Shown piece by piece: positions 43,004 through 51,975 of a stretch of DNA of 64,000 nt (position 1 is its first letter; every line of letters starts with the position of its first letter). Source of the stretch: Anaerobutyricum hallii (GTDB taxonomy: Bacteria > Bacillota > Clostridia > Lachnospirales > Lachnospiraceae); contig NZ_LT907978.1 of assembly GCF_900209925.1 (NCBI RefSeq), positions 1,113,219-1,177,218 of the forward strand, read 5' to 3'. A model generated the notes under the pieces. That model was given only the letters and a program-made list of their open reading frames with translations, had not been told where the DNA came from and made no database searches. The translations under genes were made by a program, and so were the position numbers.

Positions 43004-43139
43004 TAGACGAAAATAAAAAAGACTAATAATAGCACCTGTGACTTTAGTCGTGGCGTGTTGAATGTTCGCTTTTGCGCTCACATCCAACATTTGCTCCGAG
43101 GTCACATCTGCTATTATTAGTCTTTTTATTTTCTGCCTT
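43004..43139. repeat. Solo palindromic element with class III core
   Basis: The ends GACGAAAATAAAAAAGACTA and TAGTCTTTTTATTTTC pair, followed inward by ATAATAGCA / TGCTATTAT. The core differs from classes I and II (GACTTTAGTCGTGGCGTGT and ACATTTGCTCCGAGGTC). The general plan is the same: variable outer stem, large conserved internal loop, inner stem. It lies between convergent ispH-rpsA and PAP2 genes and probably ends both transcripts. Confidence 0.75.
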
Positions 43140-43211
43140 TGAGGTAATTTCGCTTGTGAGGGATTTGAGGATTCTCCAGAAAGGCATGCGGAGGCTTTTT
43201 TTGTCTGTTTT

Positions 43212-43718
43212 TTAGCAAATCAAAAAGATATAGTTAGAAATCCACCCTGCGATGATACCAAGAAACGCTCCGGCACATACGTCGCTTATAAAATGTACGC
43301 CTCCAATTACTCTGACAATTGCGAGAAAAATGCCAGCAATAAGAAGAAAGATGCCTATTGGTTTCCAAAAATAAAACCATAATGTTGCAATTAAAAAGAT
43401 AGAAAATACATGGCGGCTTGGGAAAGACTGTCCCTTTTTCTCTTTTTTAATTAGTGACTGAATTGGAAGTTTTTCATATGGGCGCTGCTTGTTTATAACT
43501 TTTCTAAAAATTGTTATGATTAAAAAACAAATTGCAGGAATAAAAATAAAAGAACATAACGTAAGAAATTCTCCTTTTAATAGAAGAAATAACAATAACA
43601 GCGGGTAAAGAAAAAAACCACAGGCGGTCAAAAAACGGTTAGCCATTAGTAGTAAAGAAAAAGCCGATGAATGTGTGATGAAAAAATCGTGAATTCTGTT
43701 ATATTGTTCTAAATTCAT
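43212..43718 (-). CDS. PAP2-family phosphatase, membrane protein
   Basis: The 168-residue protein has about five membrane helices and the three PAP2 acid-phosphatase motifs: KVINKQRPYE near residue 72, PSRHVFS near 96 (PSGH-type, with Gly replaced by Arg) and RVIGGVHFISDVCAGAFLG near 136. Family members dephosphorylate undecaprenyl pyrophosphate or phosphatidate; which one is not clear. GAGG lies 7 nt before the ATG. It is convergent with ispH-rpsA. Confidence 0.8.
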   Translation of the reverse strand: MNLEQYNRIHDFFITHSSAFSLLLMANRFLTACGFFLYPLLLLFLLLKGEFLTLCSFIFIPAICFLIITIFRKVINKQRPYEKLPIQSLIKKEKKGQSFPSRHVFSIFLIATLWFYFWKPIGIFLLIAGIFLAIVRVIGGVHFISDVCAGAFLGIIAGWISNYIFLIC

Positions 43719-43835
43719 AAATAAACCTCATTATCAAAAAGATAGATTAAGTATAGCATAAAAAATGAATCAAGGGAATTATTATAGTGTTTTTGTTGTT
43801 TAAAGGAAAAACTCTTTAACACATTAAACTTTTTA

Positions 43836-43864
43836 TTTACGAAATCGAAAAAAGATGGTATCAT
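43836..43864 (+). promoter_or_regulatory. Promoter of the yerC-like gene
   Basis: TTTACG at 43836-43841 and TATCAT at 43859-43864 with 17 bp between. Transcription should start at about 43871, exactly where the 181-bp structured repeat begins. Confidence 0.55.
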
Positions 43865-43870
43865 AAGATT

Positions 43871-44051
43871 ATATCAGATGTGAGATGACTCCCACCTCTG
43901 TAGGTGGCGAGCAGCAAATCAGTATCAGTGGGGGAGTCAATCCCCCCATCTGATATAGCCTCCGGCAGGATTGCAGAGATGCGCAGAAGAAGGATGTCAT
44001 GCATTGCATGACGCGCATCTCGCAGCAAGAATGCCGGGGCATTCTTGAATT
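43871..44051 (+). repeat. 181-bp triple-hairpin element in the yerC leader, copy 1
   Basis: Three hairpins in a row. The first has outer stem ATATCAGATG / CATCTGATAT with inner CCACC / GGTGG and GACTCC / GGAGTC pairs. The second is GAGATGCGC / GCGCATCTC with inner GTCATGC / GCATGAC. The third is AAGAATGCC / GGCATTCTT. Copy 2 is at 59998-60177 with about eleven differences, mostly in loops. Both lie just before a ribosome site. It may be a mobile repeat or a cis-acting 5' UTR RNA. Confidence 0.75.
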
Positions 44052-44071
44052 CGTAAAGGAAGGAACATCTT

Positions 44072-44389
44072 ATGGGAAAAAATATTCCAAAAGAACGTAA
44101 AGAAGGCATGTATAAAGCTATTCTGGAGTTAAAAAGTTTAGAAGAATGTTTTGATTTTTTTGAAGACATTTGTGCAATGACTGAGCTTCGGTCTATGGAG
44201 CAGCGTTTTGAAGTTGCAAGTATGTTGAAGAAGGAAAAAGTTTATACGGAGATTATGAGTGAGACAAACGCAAGTTCTGCTACAATCAGTCGTGTGAATC
44301 GTATGCTTAATTATGGAACAGGCTGTCTTGGAGAGGTAATTGACAGACTGGATAAGAAAGAGGACAAAGAGGGAACAGAAGAATCCTGA
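44072..44389 (+). CDS. YerC/YecD-family TrpR-related DNA-binding protein
   Basis: The 105-residue protein matches the TrpR-like YerC/YecD family: LKSLEECFDFFEDICAMTEL near residue 20, then QRFEVASMLKKEKVYTEIMS and ETNASSATISRVNRML, the helix-turn-helix, near 66. The regulated genes are unknown; the family resembles the Trp repressor but lacks a proven ligand. AAAGGAAGGAAC precedes the ATG. Its leader is almost wholly made of the 181-bp repeat, which suggests leader-mediated control. iorA follows after a terminator. Confidence 0.85.
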   Translation: MGKNIPKERKEGMYKAILELKSLEECFDFFEDICAMTELRSMEQRFEVASMLKKEKVYTEIMSETNASSATISRVNRMLNYGTGCLGEVIDRLDKKEDKEGTEES

Positions 44390-44421
44390 TTTTTAAATGT
44401 GCTACAAAGTCAGATATAGCT

Positions 44422-44456
44422 AGATGCGGCTGTGCAGGACAGCCGTATCTTTTTAT
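44422..44456 (+). terminator. Terminator of the yerC-like gene
   Basis: AGATGCGGCTGT pairs with ACAGCCGTATCT around the loop GCAGG, followed by TTTTTA. Confidence 0.9.
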
Positions 44457-44496
44457 ACAAAGGAACAAATAAACAATTATAGAAAGGATATTTACC

Positions 44497-46224
44497 ATGA
44501 AACAATTAATGTTAGGTAATAAGGCACTGGCAAGAGGCTTATATGAAGCAGGTTGTAGTGTAGTATCCAGCTATCCTGGAACTCCTAGTACAGAAGTAAC
44601 AGAGGAAGCTGCGAAATATGATGAGATTTACTGTGAGTGGGCACCGAATGAGAAAGTAGCGATGGAAGTAGCTTTTGGTGCTTCTCTTGCTGGAAAGAGA
44701 AGTTTTTGTGGAATGAAGCACGTTGGTTTAAACGTAGCTGCCGATCCATTATTTACCTGTTCTTATACAGGTGTGAATGGTGGTATGGTTATTTGTGTTG
44801 CAGATGATCCGGGAATGCATTCTTCACAGAATGAGCAGGATTCAAGACATCATGCGATCGCATCAAAGATCCCTATGTTAGAGCCATCTGATTCCAGGGA
44901 AGCTTATGAATTTGCCAAGAAAGCATTTGAGCTTTCTGAAGAGTTTGATACACCGGTTATTATTAAGATGTGTACTCGTGTTGCACATTCTCAGAGTATT
45001 GTAGAACCGGGTGAACATGTTGTACCAGAAACAATTCCTTATGAGAAGAATATCGCAAAATACGTTATGATGCCAGGTAATGCAATTCGCCGTCATCCAG
45101 TTGTAGAAGAGAGAACAAGAAAACTCATCGAATACGGAAATCATTGTGATTTTAATCGTGTGGAGATGGCTGATACCAAGCTTGGAATTATTACTTCTTC
45201 CACATGTTATCAGTATGCAAAAGAAGTATTTGGAGAACAGGCAAGTATTTTAAAGATTGGTCTTGTAAATCCATTACCGGATCAGCTTATTTTAGATTTT
45301 GCAGCAAAGGTAGAAAAACTTGCGATTATTGAAGAATTGGATCCGATTTTAGAGAATCACTGTAAAGAACTTGGACTGACTGTTACAGGAAAAGATACTC
45401 TTCCGATGGAAGGGGAGTTCTCACAGAATCTGATCGCTGAGAAGTTAGGAGTAGAGATTCCGGCACATAAAGAACTTGGCGAAACTCTTCCGGGAAGACC
45501 GCCGGTTATGTGTGCAGGCTGTCCACACAGAGGACTGTTCTATACATTGTCCAAGAATAAATGTACAGTTCTTGGTGATATCGGATGCTACACACTTGGA
45601 GCTGTTGCACCGCTTAGCGCGATGGAAATGACTCTTTGTATGGGTGCTTCGATCAGTTCTATTCATGGTTTTAACAAAGCACTTGGCAAAGAAAGTGAAG
45701 GAAAGACTGTAGCCGTTATTGGAGATTCTACATTTATGCATTCCGGAATGACAGGACTTGCTAATATTGCTTATAATCAGAGTAATTCCACTGTAATTAT
45801 TCTTGATAACTCTATTACCGGAATGACAGGCCATCAGCAGAATCCGACAACCGGTTACAATATTAAAGGAGATCCAGCAGGAAAGATTGATTTAGAAAGT
45901 CTGTGTCGTTCCATGGGATTTAACAGGGTTCGCGTGGTAGATCCATATGATCTTGCTGCTTGTGACACAGTGATTAAAGAAGAATTAGCTGCAGAAGAAC
46001 CATCTGTAATTATTAGCCGTCGTCCTTGTGCGCTCTTAAAATATGTAAAACATAATCCACCATTAAAGGTTGAAAAAGAAAACTGCGTAGGATGTAAATC
46101 ATGTATGAGACTTGGCTGCCCTGCTATCAGTATAAAGGATAAGAAGGCAGTCATTGATACAACATTATGTGTAGGCTGCGGCGTATGCCAGCAGTTATGC
46201 AAGTTTGATGCATTACAGGCATAG
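44497..46224 (+). CDS. iorA: Indolepyruvate ferredoxin oxidoreductase, alpha subunit
   Basis: Oxidises arylpyruvates to aryl-acetyl-CoA with ferredoxin. The 575-residue subunit has the pyruvate-ferredoxin-oxidoreductase N-terminal domain (LGNKALARGLYEAGCSVVSS, residues 5-24) and a TPP-binding domain (RPPVMCAGCPHRGLF near 333, GDIGCYTLGAVAPL near 358, VIGDSTFMHSGMTG near 407). Two C-terminal 4Fe-4S sites follow: CVGCKSCMRLGCP near 527 and CVGCGVCQQLC near 556. AGAAAGGATATTTACC precedes the ATG. iorB and paaK follow on the same strand. Confidence 0.95.
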   Translation: MKQLMLGNKALARGLYEAGCSVVSSYPGTPSTEVTEEAAKYDEIYCEWAPNEKVAMEVAFGASLAGKRSFCGMKHVGLNVAADPLFTCSYTGVNGGMVICVADDPGMHSSQNEQDSRHHAIASKIPMLEPSDSREAYEFAKKAFELSEEFDTPVIIKMCTRVAHSQSIVEPGEHVVPETIPYEKNIAKYVMMPGNAIRRHPVVEERTRKLIEYGNHCDFNRVEMADTKLGIITSSTCYQYAKEVFGEQASILKIGLVNPLPDQLILDFAAKVEKLAIIEELDPILENHCKELGLTVTGKDTLPMEGEFSQNLIAEKLGVEIPAHKELGETLPGRPPVMCAGCPHRGLFYTLSKNKCTVLGDIGCYTLGAVAPLSAMEMTLCMGASISSIHGFNKALGKESEGKTVAVIGDSTFMHSGMTGLANIAYNQSNSTVIILDNSITGMTGHQQNPTTGYNIKGDPAGKIDLESLCRSMGFNRVRVVDPYDLAACDTVIKEELAAEEPSVIISRRPCALLKYVKHNPPLKVEKENCVGCKSCMRLGCPAISIKDKKAVIDTTLCVGCGVCQQLCKFDALQA

Positions 46225-46237
46225 GAGGACAGGCGAA

Positions 46238-46810
46238 ATGACAAAGAATATTATGATTGTCGGTGTAGGAGGACAGGGTTCCCTTCTTGCCAGCAAGTTA
46301 TTAGGACATTTGCTTTTATCAGAAGGTTATGACGTAAAGGTTTCCGAAGTTCATGGAATGAGCCAGAGAGGTGGAAGCGTTGTTACATATGTAAGATTTG
46401 GAGATAAAGTATATTCTCCGATCATCGATAAAGGAGAGGCAGATTTCATTGTTTCTTTTGAAAAGTTAGAGGCTGCCCGTTATGTAGAATATTTGAGACC
46501 AGAAGGAAGAATTGTAGTAAATACACAGGAAATTGATCCAATGCCGGTTATTACCGGTGCGGCACAGTACCCTGAAAATCTTATCGAAAAGATGGAAGCT
46601 TTAGGAATTAAAGTAGATGCGATGGATTGTCTGTCCTTAGCAGAAAAAGCAGGTTCATCAAAAGCGGTAAATATTGTTTTAATGGGAAGACTGTCTAAAT
46701 ACTTTGATATTCCAGTAGAAAAGTGGCAGAAAGCAATCGAGGAATGTGTTCCGGCAAAGTTTGTTGAACTCAATCACAAAGCATTTGCACTTGGAAGAGG
46801 CGAAGAATAG
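46238..46810 (+). CDS. iorB: Indolepyruvate ferredoxin oxidoreductase, beta subunit
   Basis: The 190-residue subunit begins TKNIMIVGVGGQGSLLASKL, the gamma-domain fold of 2-oxoacid:ferredoxin oxidoreductases, and has KVSEVHGMSQRGGSVVTYVR near residue 40. It pairs with IorA to form the enzyme. Start is at 46238 with AGGAGGA upstream and 13 nt after iorA; a longer frame from 46205 would overlap iorA and is less likely. Confidence 0.95.
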   Translation: MTKNIMIVGVGGQGSLLASKLLGHLLLSEGYDVKVSEVHGMSQRGGSVVTYVRFGDKVYSPIIDKGEADFIVSFEKLEAARYVEYLRPEGRIVVNTQEIDPMPVITGAAQYPENLIEKMEALGIKVDAMDCLSLAEKAGSSKAVNIVLMGRLSKYFDIPVEKWQKAIEECVPAKFVELNHKAFALGRGEE

Positions 46811-46859
46811 AAGAAAATGAAATCATTATAAATTAAGTGACAACAGGAGAAAGAGAAGA

Positions 46860-48164
46860 ATGGGAAATTATTATCAACCAGAGATTGAAACGATGCCGGT
46901 AGAGAAACTGCAGGCTTTACAGAGCGAAAGACTTGTAGAGCAGGTAAAGTATGTATATGATCATGTAGAATTTTATCGCAATAAAATGAAAGAAGCAGGA
47001 GTAGAACCAGAAGATATAAAAGGAATCGAAGATCTTCATAAACTTCCTTTCGTTACTAAAGATGATTTGAGAGATCAGTATCCATACGGTTTTCTTGGGG
47101 TACCATTATCTGAATGTGTGAGAATGCAGTCTACAAGTGGTACAACAGGTCGTCGAGTAGTTGCTTTCTATACACAGGAAGATATTAATATTTGGGAGGA
47201 TTGCTGTGCGCGTGCAATCATGGCAGCTGGTGGAACAAAAGATGATGTATGCCATGTAGCCTACGGTTATGGACTCTTTACCGGCGGAGCAGGTCTGCAT
47301 GGAGGCTCTCATCGAGTGGGCTGTATGACACTTCCAATGTCTTCAGGTAATACAGAAAGACAAATTCAGTTTATGGAAGATTTAGGATCTACCATTCTTT
47401 GCTGTACTCCTTCTTATGCTGCAAGCCTTGGAGAATCAATTAATGAAGGCGGACATAGAGAGAATATCAAGTTAAAGGCAGGTATTTTTGGAGCAGAGCC
47501 ATGGACAGAGGAAATGCGTCATAATATCGAAGAATCTCTTGGTATCAAAGCATATGATATTTATGGACTGACCGAGATTTCCGGTCCGGGTGTATCCTTT
47601 GAATGTGAAGAGCAGAAAGGAATGCATATACAGGAAGATCACTTCATTCCTGAGATTATTAATCCAGATACAGGAGAAGTTCTTCCAGAAGGAGAAATAG
47701 GAGAGTTAGTATTTACCTGTATTACAAAGAAAGCCTATCCATTACTCCGTTACCGCACAAGAGATTTATGTTATCTTACAAGAAAGAAATGTTCCTGTGG
47801 ACGTACCCATATCCGTATGCATAAACCAATGGGCAGAAGCGATGATATGATGGTAGTAAAAGGTGTTAATGTATGGCCATCTCAGATTGAAGCTGTTTTA
47901 TTAAAACAGGGATATCAGGCAAACTATCAGATTTTAGTAGATCGTATTGGTAATAACGATACAATCGAAGTTCAGGTAGAGATGACACCGGAAATGCAAC
48001 AGGAAGATGTTGCTATCGCAGCTAGAGAAAAGAAAATCGTACATGGTTTAAAGAATATGCTTGGAATCAAAGTAGATGTCAGCATCTTAGAGCCAAAGAC
48101 TATTACAAGAAGCGAAGGAAAAGCGGTTCGAGTAGTCGATAAGAGAAATCTCTATAATAAATAA
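46860..48164 (+). CDS. paaK: Phenylacetate-CoA ligase family protein
   Basis: An AMP-forming ligase of 434 residues, typical PaaK size. Motifs are MQSTSGTTGRRVVAFYTQED near residue 90 (P-loop), AEPWTEEMRHNIEE near 213, YDIYGLTEISGPG near 231, RYRTRDLCYL near 297 and GRSDDMMVVKGVNVWPSQIE near 322. Together with IorAB in the same operon it points to aromatic amino acid catabolism: arylpyruvate to arylacetyl-CoA, and from there to arylacetate with ATP gain, or the reverse direction. The direction is not given by sequence. AGGAGAAAGAGAAGA precedes the ATG. Confidence 0.9.
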   Translation: MGNYYQPEIETMPVEKLQALQSERLVEQVKYVYDHVEFYRNKMKEAGVEPEDIKGIEDLHKLPFVTKDDLRDQYPYGFLGVPLSECVRMQSTSGTTGRRVVAFYTQEDINIWEDCCARAIMAAGGTKDDVCHVAYGYGLFTGGAGLHGGSHRVGCMTLPMSSGNTERQIQFMEDLGSTILCCTPSYAASLGESINEGGHRENIKLKAGIFGAEPWTEEMRHNIEESLGIKAYDIYGLTEISGPGVSFECEEQKGMHIQEDHFIPEIINPDTGEVLPEGEIGELVFTCITKKAYPLLRYRTRDLCYLTRKKCSCGRTHIRMHKPMGRSDDMMVVKGVNVWPSQIEAVLLKQGYQANYQILVDRIGNNDTIEVQVEMTPEMQQEDVAIAAREKKIVHGLKNMLGIKVDVSILEPKTITRSEGKAVRVVDKRNLYNK

Positions 48165-48172
48165 TCTTAGAA

Positions 48173-48237
48173 AGAAAATAAAAAGTATCCTATAGTAGCT
48201 GTGATATTAGCTGCTATAGGATATTTTTTATTTTCTA
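48173..48237. terminator. Bidirectional terminator between paaK and the split regulator
   Basis: AGAAAATAAAAAGTATCC... pairs with its complement ...GGATATTTTTTATTTTCT around AGCTGTGATATTAGCT. It is a plain hairpin with the same A-rich/T-rich ends as the composite elements, and it overlaps the stop of the minus-strand gene. Confidence 0.85.
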
Positions 48238-48945
48238 GAATTCTACAATTGGTATGATCATATTTTCAAAAGCATTTCTCATTTTAGGATGCCGGATGAG
48301 AAAATGAATTGCAGGGGTTCTGTTTTTAGATACGAGAACCCATTTTTTTTCGTGAATCCTGATCTGAATATTTCGAAAAGCAGATTGTTGATTTTGCTTT
48401 ATACAATAGTTTTGATGTGTTTTTTCGTAATTTAGAGTGCTTTCTAAATGCTGCTTATACATTTCCCAGGTATAATAGATGTTTTCTTCATAAAAAATAT
48501 CGGATAATGGAAGCGCAATCGGAAATCTACTAAATTCTTCTTTGGATAAAATAGGGAATTCTTCCGTAATCATATCATGGGAAAGAATCTGCTGAATCTG
48601 AGCAGACTTTTTATCAATATATGCTTTGATTTTCTGAGCATCTTCTTTATTAATCTGATTCTGATTTAAAATGTCCTCAAGTAAAGAAGAATTTAGAGTT
48701 TGAAGCGGTAAAGCAGATAAAATGTGATATCGTTTTCCGCTGGTCTTTGCATCTGCCTGTAAAAAAGCATGATAGGGCATCATGGAGTTTTCCCGAAATA
48801 TTTCCATGAGAGGAGAAGCCTTTTTTAAAAGCAGCTCAGCCATTTCTTTGTAATAAGATATTTCAGTTTTATGCTTCGTAAGATAATAACGTCCCTGTCT
48901 GTGTGTGATGTCCATAAATTGCCTCACCCTGAAGTGCGGCAGCAC
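48235..48945 (-). pseudogene. C-terminal part of a frameshifted regulator
   Basis: A 236-residue frame whose sensible sequence begins at about GRYYLTKHKTEISYYKEM. It continues without a gap the reading of the upstream 371-residue frame, which ends in an out-of-frame tail just past GEAIYGHHTQ. The overlap (48869-48945) is in different frames. The N-terminal 15-20 residues of this frame (LPHFRVRQFMDITHRQ) are the shifted reading of the upstream gene. The family of this C-terminal region is not recognised. No ribosome site is apparent for separate translation. Confidence 0.6.
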
Positions 48946-49984
48946 CGGAAACTTTTAATAAATGCATGAAGGTATGTCCGGTGCTTTCCTTTAAATAATA
49001 AGGAGAAATCTGACCTGTCATATACATAGGAATCCAGCTTTCAAGCCCAAGCATCATTTCGGCAAACGGCCGGTCGATTTGGTGAATCTGATGCAAATGT
49101 AATCCTTTCTTTAGCATACAGGCCATTCCGAACATCCACTTTTTAGAAAATTCCAAATCTTTCGCCATCTCTTCAATAGGCATATCACTATACATAATAA
49201 CATCTTCCTGTGATTTAGAAAGAACCGTTGCTTTTAAAAAATCGAGTTCACTATTCATCATCTCTTTTAATCCAAAATAATTTTTAGAACCGGGAAACTG
49301 AAAAGGTGCCGTTGGGACTTTTAATTCATTAAAATGAATAACACGAATATAGTCATCTAAATTGAATTCATCCAATTTTTGCAGAAAATGGGATAAAGAT
49401 TGCTGTTCTTTGTCTGTATTCGTATGCTTTGTTTGAAGCCAGTGTTTTAAAAGAGATAAATACGTTTTTTCCTCTCGCAAATCTTCCAAAGAACAATCAA
49501 ATAAATTTGCTAATATAGAAAGATCTGTTTTTTTCGTATATCTTTTTGTTACAAAAAGAGCAGTATTAACAAGAAAGAGTTCTGGATCAGCAGGCTGCCG
49601 TTCGCCGCTTTTTATGCGGGAAATATAAGAGGCATCATAATTTAAAAATCTGGCAAACTCTGAAGTATTTATTGACAGCATAGTAAATAAAGTATTCAAA
49701 TTTGCCTGCAAAATAGAAAAATCAGCCGATATATCCGGTAAAAAACGCAGAAAATCAGAATGTACCGTTATGTCATTAATAGAAGAAAGATTTCTTTTTT
49801 GGGCAAGTTTAACGATACCGTAAATCAGTTGCTTTAAATTGTCACTTTCTACATCAGGTATTCGTTCTCCGGAACGATAGCGGCTGATCGTTGCGGCAGA
49901 AAGTCCGGAACTATCTGCAAGCTCCTTTGAGGAACAATCCAGTTCTTCCATATATTTTATTAAAATATCTTTAAAATCGGTCAT
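48869..49984 (-). CDS. Helix-turn-helix regulator, N-terminal part (probable frameshift at 3' end)
   Basis: The 371-residue frame has two XRE-like helix-turn-helix segments: CSSKELADSSGLSAATISRY near residue 17 and NTSEFARFLNYDASYISRIK near 115, so it is a DNA-binding regulator. The remainder is helical with no recognised sensor. The end (GTLLSYEA) appears to be a shifted reading of the following GRYYLTKHK region. The full protein would be about 590-600 residues. AGGAGAAGG precedes the ATG. It is divergent from the secreted protein gene at 50233, which it could control. Confidence 0.65.
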   Translation of the reverse strand: MTDFKDILIKYMEELDCSSKELADSSGLSAATISRYRSGERIPDVESDNLKQLIYGIVKLAQKRNLSSINDITVHSDFLRFLPDISADFSILQANLNTLFTMLSINTSEFARFLNYDASYISRIKSGERQPADPELFLVNTALFVTKRYTKKTDLSILANLFDCSLEDLREEKTYLSLLKHWLQTKHTNTDKEQQSLSHFLQKLDEFNLDDYIRVIHFNELKVPTAPFQFPGSKNYFGLKEMMNSELDFLKATVLSKSQEDVIMYSDMPIEEMAKDLEFSKKWMFGMACMLKKGLHLHQIHQIDRPFAEMMLGLESWIPMYMTGQISPYYLKESTGHTFMHLLKVSGAAALQGEAIYGHHTQTGTLLSYEA

Positions 49985-50232
49985 CTTACCTTCTCCTAAA
50001 TTAAAAGTTTAAATGAATCGAAGATTATGTACCAGGCTTTATGTGGTAGATTTTGTAATCCTGAAAGGTTTCATTTAATTCTATTATATCGTAAAAGCAG
50101 CAGACAAAAAACCCATAAAGTATGATTTCCGTTTTGGCAATGACTGACTGGAAAGAATCAGAAAATATAGAGTGGAATTTTGTATAATGTAATTATCAAA
50201 AAACAACATAGCAAACGATATGAGGAGGGATT

Positions 50233-51123
50233 ATGATGAGAAGATGGAAAAAGATAATGGCACTTTGTTTTGCGTTTTTAATGTCATTTGTGATGCTGGG
50301 AAGTTCGGTCGAAGCGGCAAATGGACCAAATGAGCAGGATTGGAGTAGTGCATATATAGTGATTGATGATGGAAGTGCAAATCCTAAACAGCTTTATAAC
50401 GCCAATAAATCAGTGACTATCAGCACAGTTAAAAACATCAGCTATGATAAAAAAACAAATACTCTTACTTTAAACGGATATCAGGAAGCTGAAAAGAAAA
50501 TTGTGGCAAATGAAATGGGGGATGATTTTAAAGTAAAAGTAGTGGGAAATAATCAGATACAGGGAATTGCTGTATGGGGTTACTCTTATGGCGGAAGCCT
50601 TACATTAGAAGGAAATGGTTCCTTAGAGATTAATAAAAACAGAGTACAGGGGGAACCGATTTTTTTAATGGCAGAAGAGGCAAACGCACAGTTTAAAGTA
50701 AAACAAGGGGTTACTTTAAAAGTGTATCGTGATAATAAATTTCCTTCTTCTATAGTTGTTTCTTATTCTGCCGCAGCAAAAGATGGCATTGTATTTGAAG
50801 GAAATGATACATTAAACCAAAAAGTACAGAAAACACCACAAAAAGAAGCAAAACAGATGACTGCGGCAGTCTATGAGCTGGCAGACTTTATTCCATGTAC
50901 GCCAAAAGACGATTCTGTAACAGGGATATATGGGGCTTTACGACAAGCAGGATGCAGTGACGATGAACCATACTATAATATTTATAAAATACAGGAAGTT
51001 TTCCCTGGAATTTGGATTGCTTCTATGCAGGATGAAGCAGGAAACTATTTCTGGTCAAGCAATTTTAATATAAATACGAATGCACAGAAAATAAAAGCGT
51101 ATACAACTATACAACACATGTAA
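50233..51123 (+). CDS. Secreted protein, N-terminal part (probable frameshift at 3' end)
   Basis: The 296-residue frame has a signal peptide (KKIMALCFAFLMSFVMLGSS, cleavage at VEAAN near residue 33) and a beta-rich mature part with NTLTLNGYQEAEKK near 76 and SLTLEGNGSLEINK near 122, like carbohydrate-binding or beta-helix repeats. It is open to a stop at 51123, but the next frame (stop-free from 51069) continues with Ig-like domains, so one protein of about 570 residues was probably encoded. GAGGAGGGATTATG precedes the start. Confidence 0.6.
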   Translation: MMRRWKKIMALCFAFLMSFVMLGSSVEAANGPNEQDWSSAYIVIDDGSANPKQLYNANKSVTISTVKNISYDKKTNTLTLNGYQEAEKKIVANEMGDDFKVKVVGNNQIQGIAVWGYSYGGSLTLEGNGSLEINKNRVQGEPIFLMAEEANAQFKVKQGVTLKVYRDNKFPSSIVVSYSAAAKDGIVFEGNDTLNQKVQKTPQKEAKQMTAAVYELADFIPCTPKDDSVTGIYGALRQAGCSDDEPYYNIYKIQEVFPGIWIASMQDEAGNYFWSSNFNINTNAQKIKAYTTIQHM

Positions 51124-51134
51124 CATCATACAGC

Positions 51135-51956
51135 TTGATGATGCTAAATAAAAAGACATCTTCAGGTACAGTGCCAGATTACGTAGCACGCTTTGATTAT
51201 GATCAGCAAAAAAATGAAGAAGTATGTTCTATTTATAAAATTAAAAAGAAAGATAATAAAAATTATGCAATTCCAGTAGAAGGAGAACAAAACCAGCCAA
51301 TGTCCATTCTGGATAAGTATGAGATAGTATCTACCGGAAGAATCTTTTATAATTATAACTTCAGTGGAGATATTTTGTATTCAGGCAACGGCCAGAATAC
51401 AAAACCGAATATAGACACAAATAGTAATAGAAGGTTAGTATCTTCTATTCGTCTCTCCGGTATTTCCAAAAAAATTGCCGCAGGCAAAAAGCTTACTTTA
51501 AAAGCGACAGTTTTACCAAACAATGCATCCAATAAAAAGCTAATCTGGAAGTCCAGCAACCCAAAAGTTGCAACGGTAACCCAAAGTGATATAGTCACCC
51601 TGAAAAAGAAAACAGGTGGTAAAAAAGTAACGATTACAGCAACAGCAAAAGATGGCAGTAAAAAATATGCTTCCTGGAAGATTACATCTATGAAAGGCAT
51701 TGTAAAGAAAGTTAAGATTACGGGGAGTAAGCCAATAAAAGCAGGCAAGAAGCTAAAACTAAAAGCCAAAGTAACTGCCACAAAGAAAGCAAATACAAAA
51801 CTTCTCTGGACATCAGGTAATGCAAAATATGCCACCGTAAATGCCAAAGGAATCGTAACAACGAAAAAATCAGCCAAAGGGAAAACTGTAAAAATTACAG
51901 CAATGGCAACTGATGGAAGCGGGAAAAAACATACTGTAAAAATCAAAATAAAATAA
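51135..51956 (+). pseudogene. C-terminal part of the secreted protein, bacterial Ig-like (Big_2) domains
   Basis: The 273-residue frame has no signal peptide and no ribosome site. It carries two Big_2-type domains: ISKKIAAGKKLTLKATVLPN near residue 110, with WKSSNPKVATV, and KAGKKLKLKAKVTATKKANT near 200, with WTSGNAKYATVNAKGIVTT. Such domains are typical of cell-surface proteins and need export, so this frame makes sense only as the continuation of the gene at 50233. A one- or two-base indel in the A-rich stretch around 51087-51096 would join them. Confidence 0.65.
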
Positions 51957-51975
51957 ATTACTATTTAATTCATTA

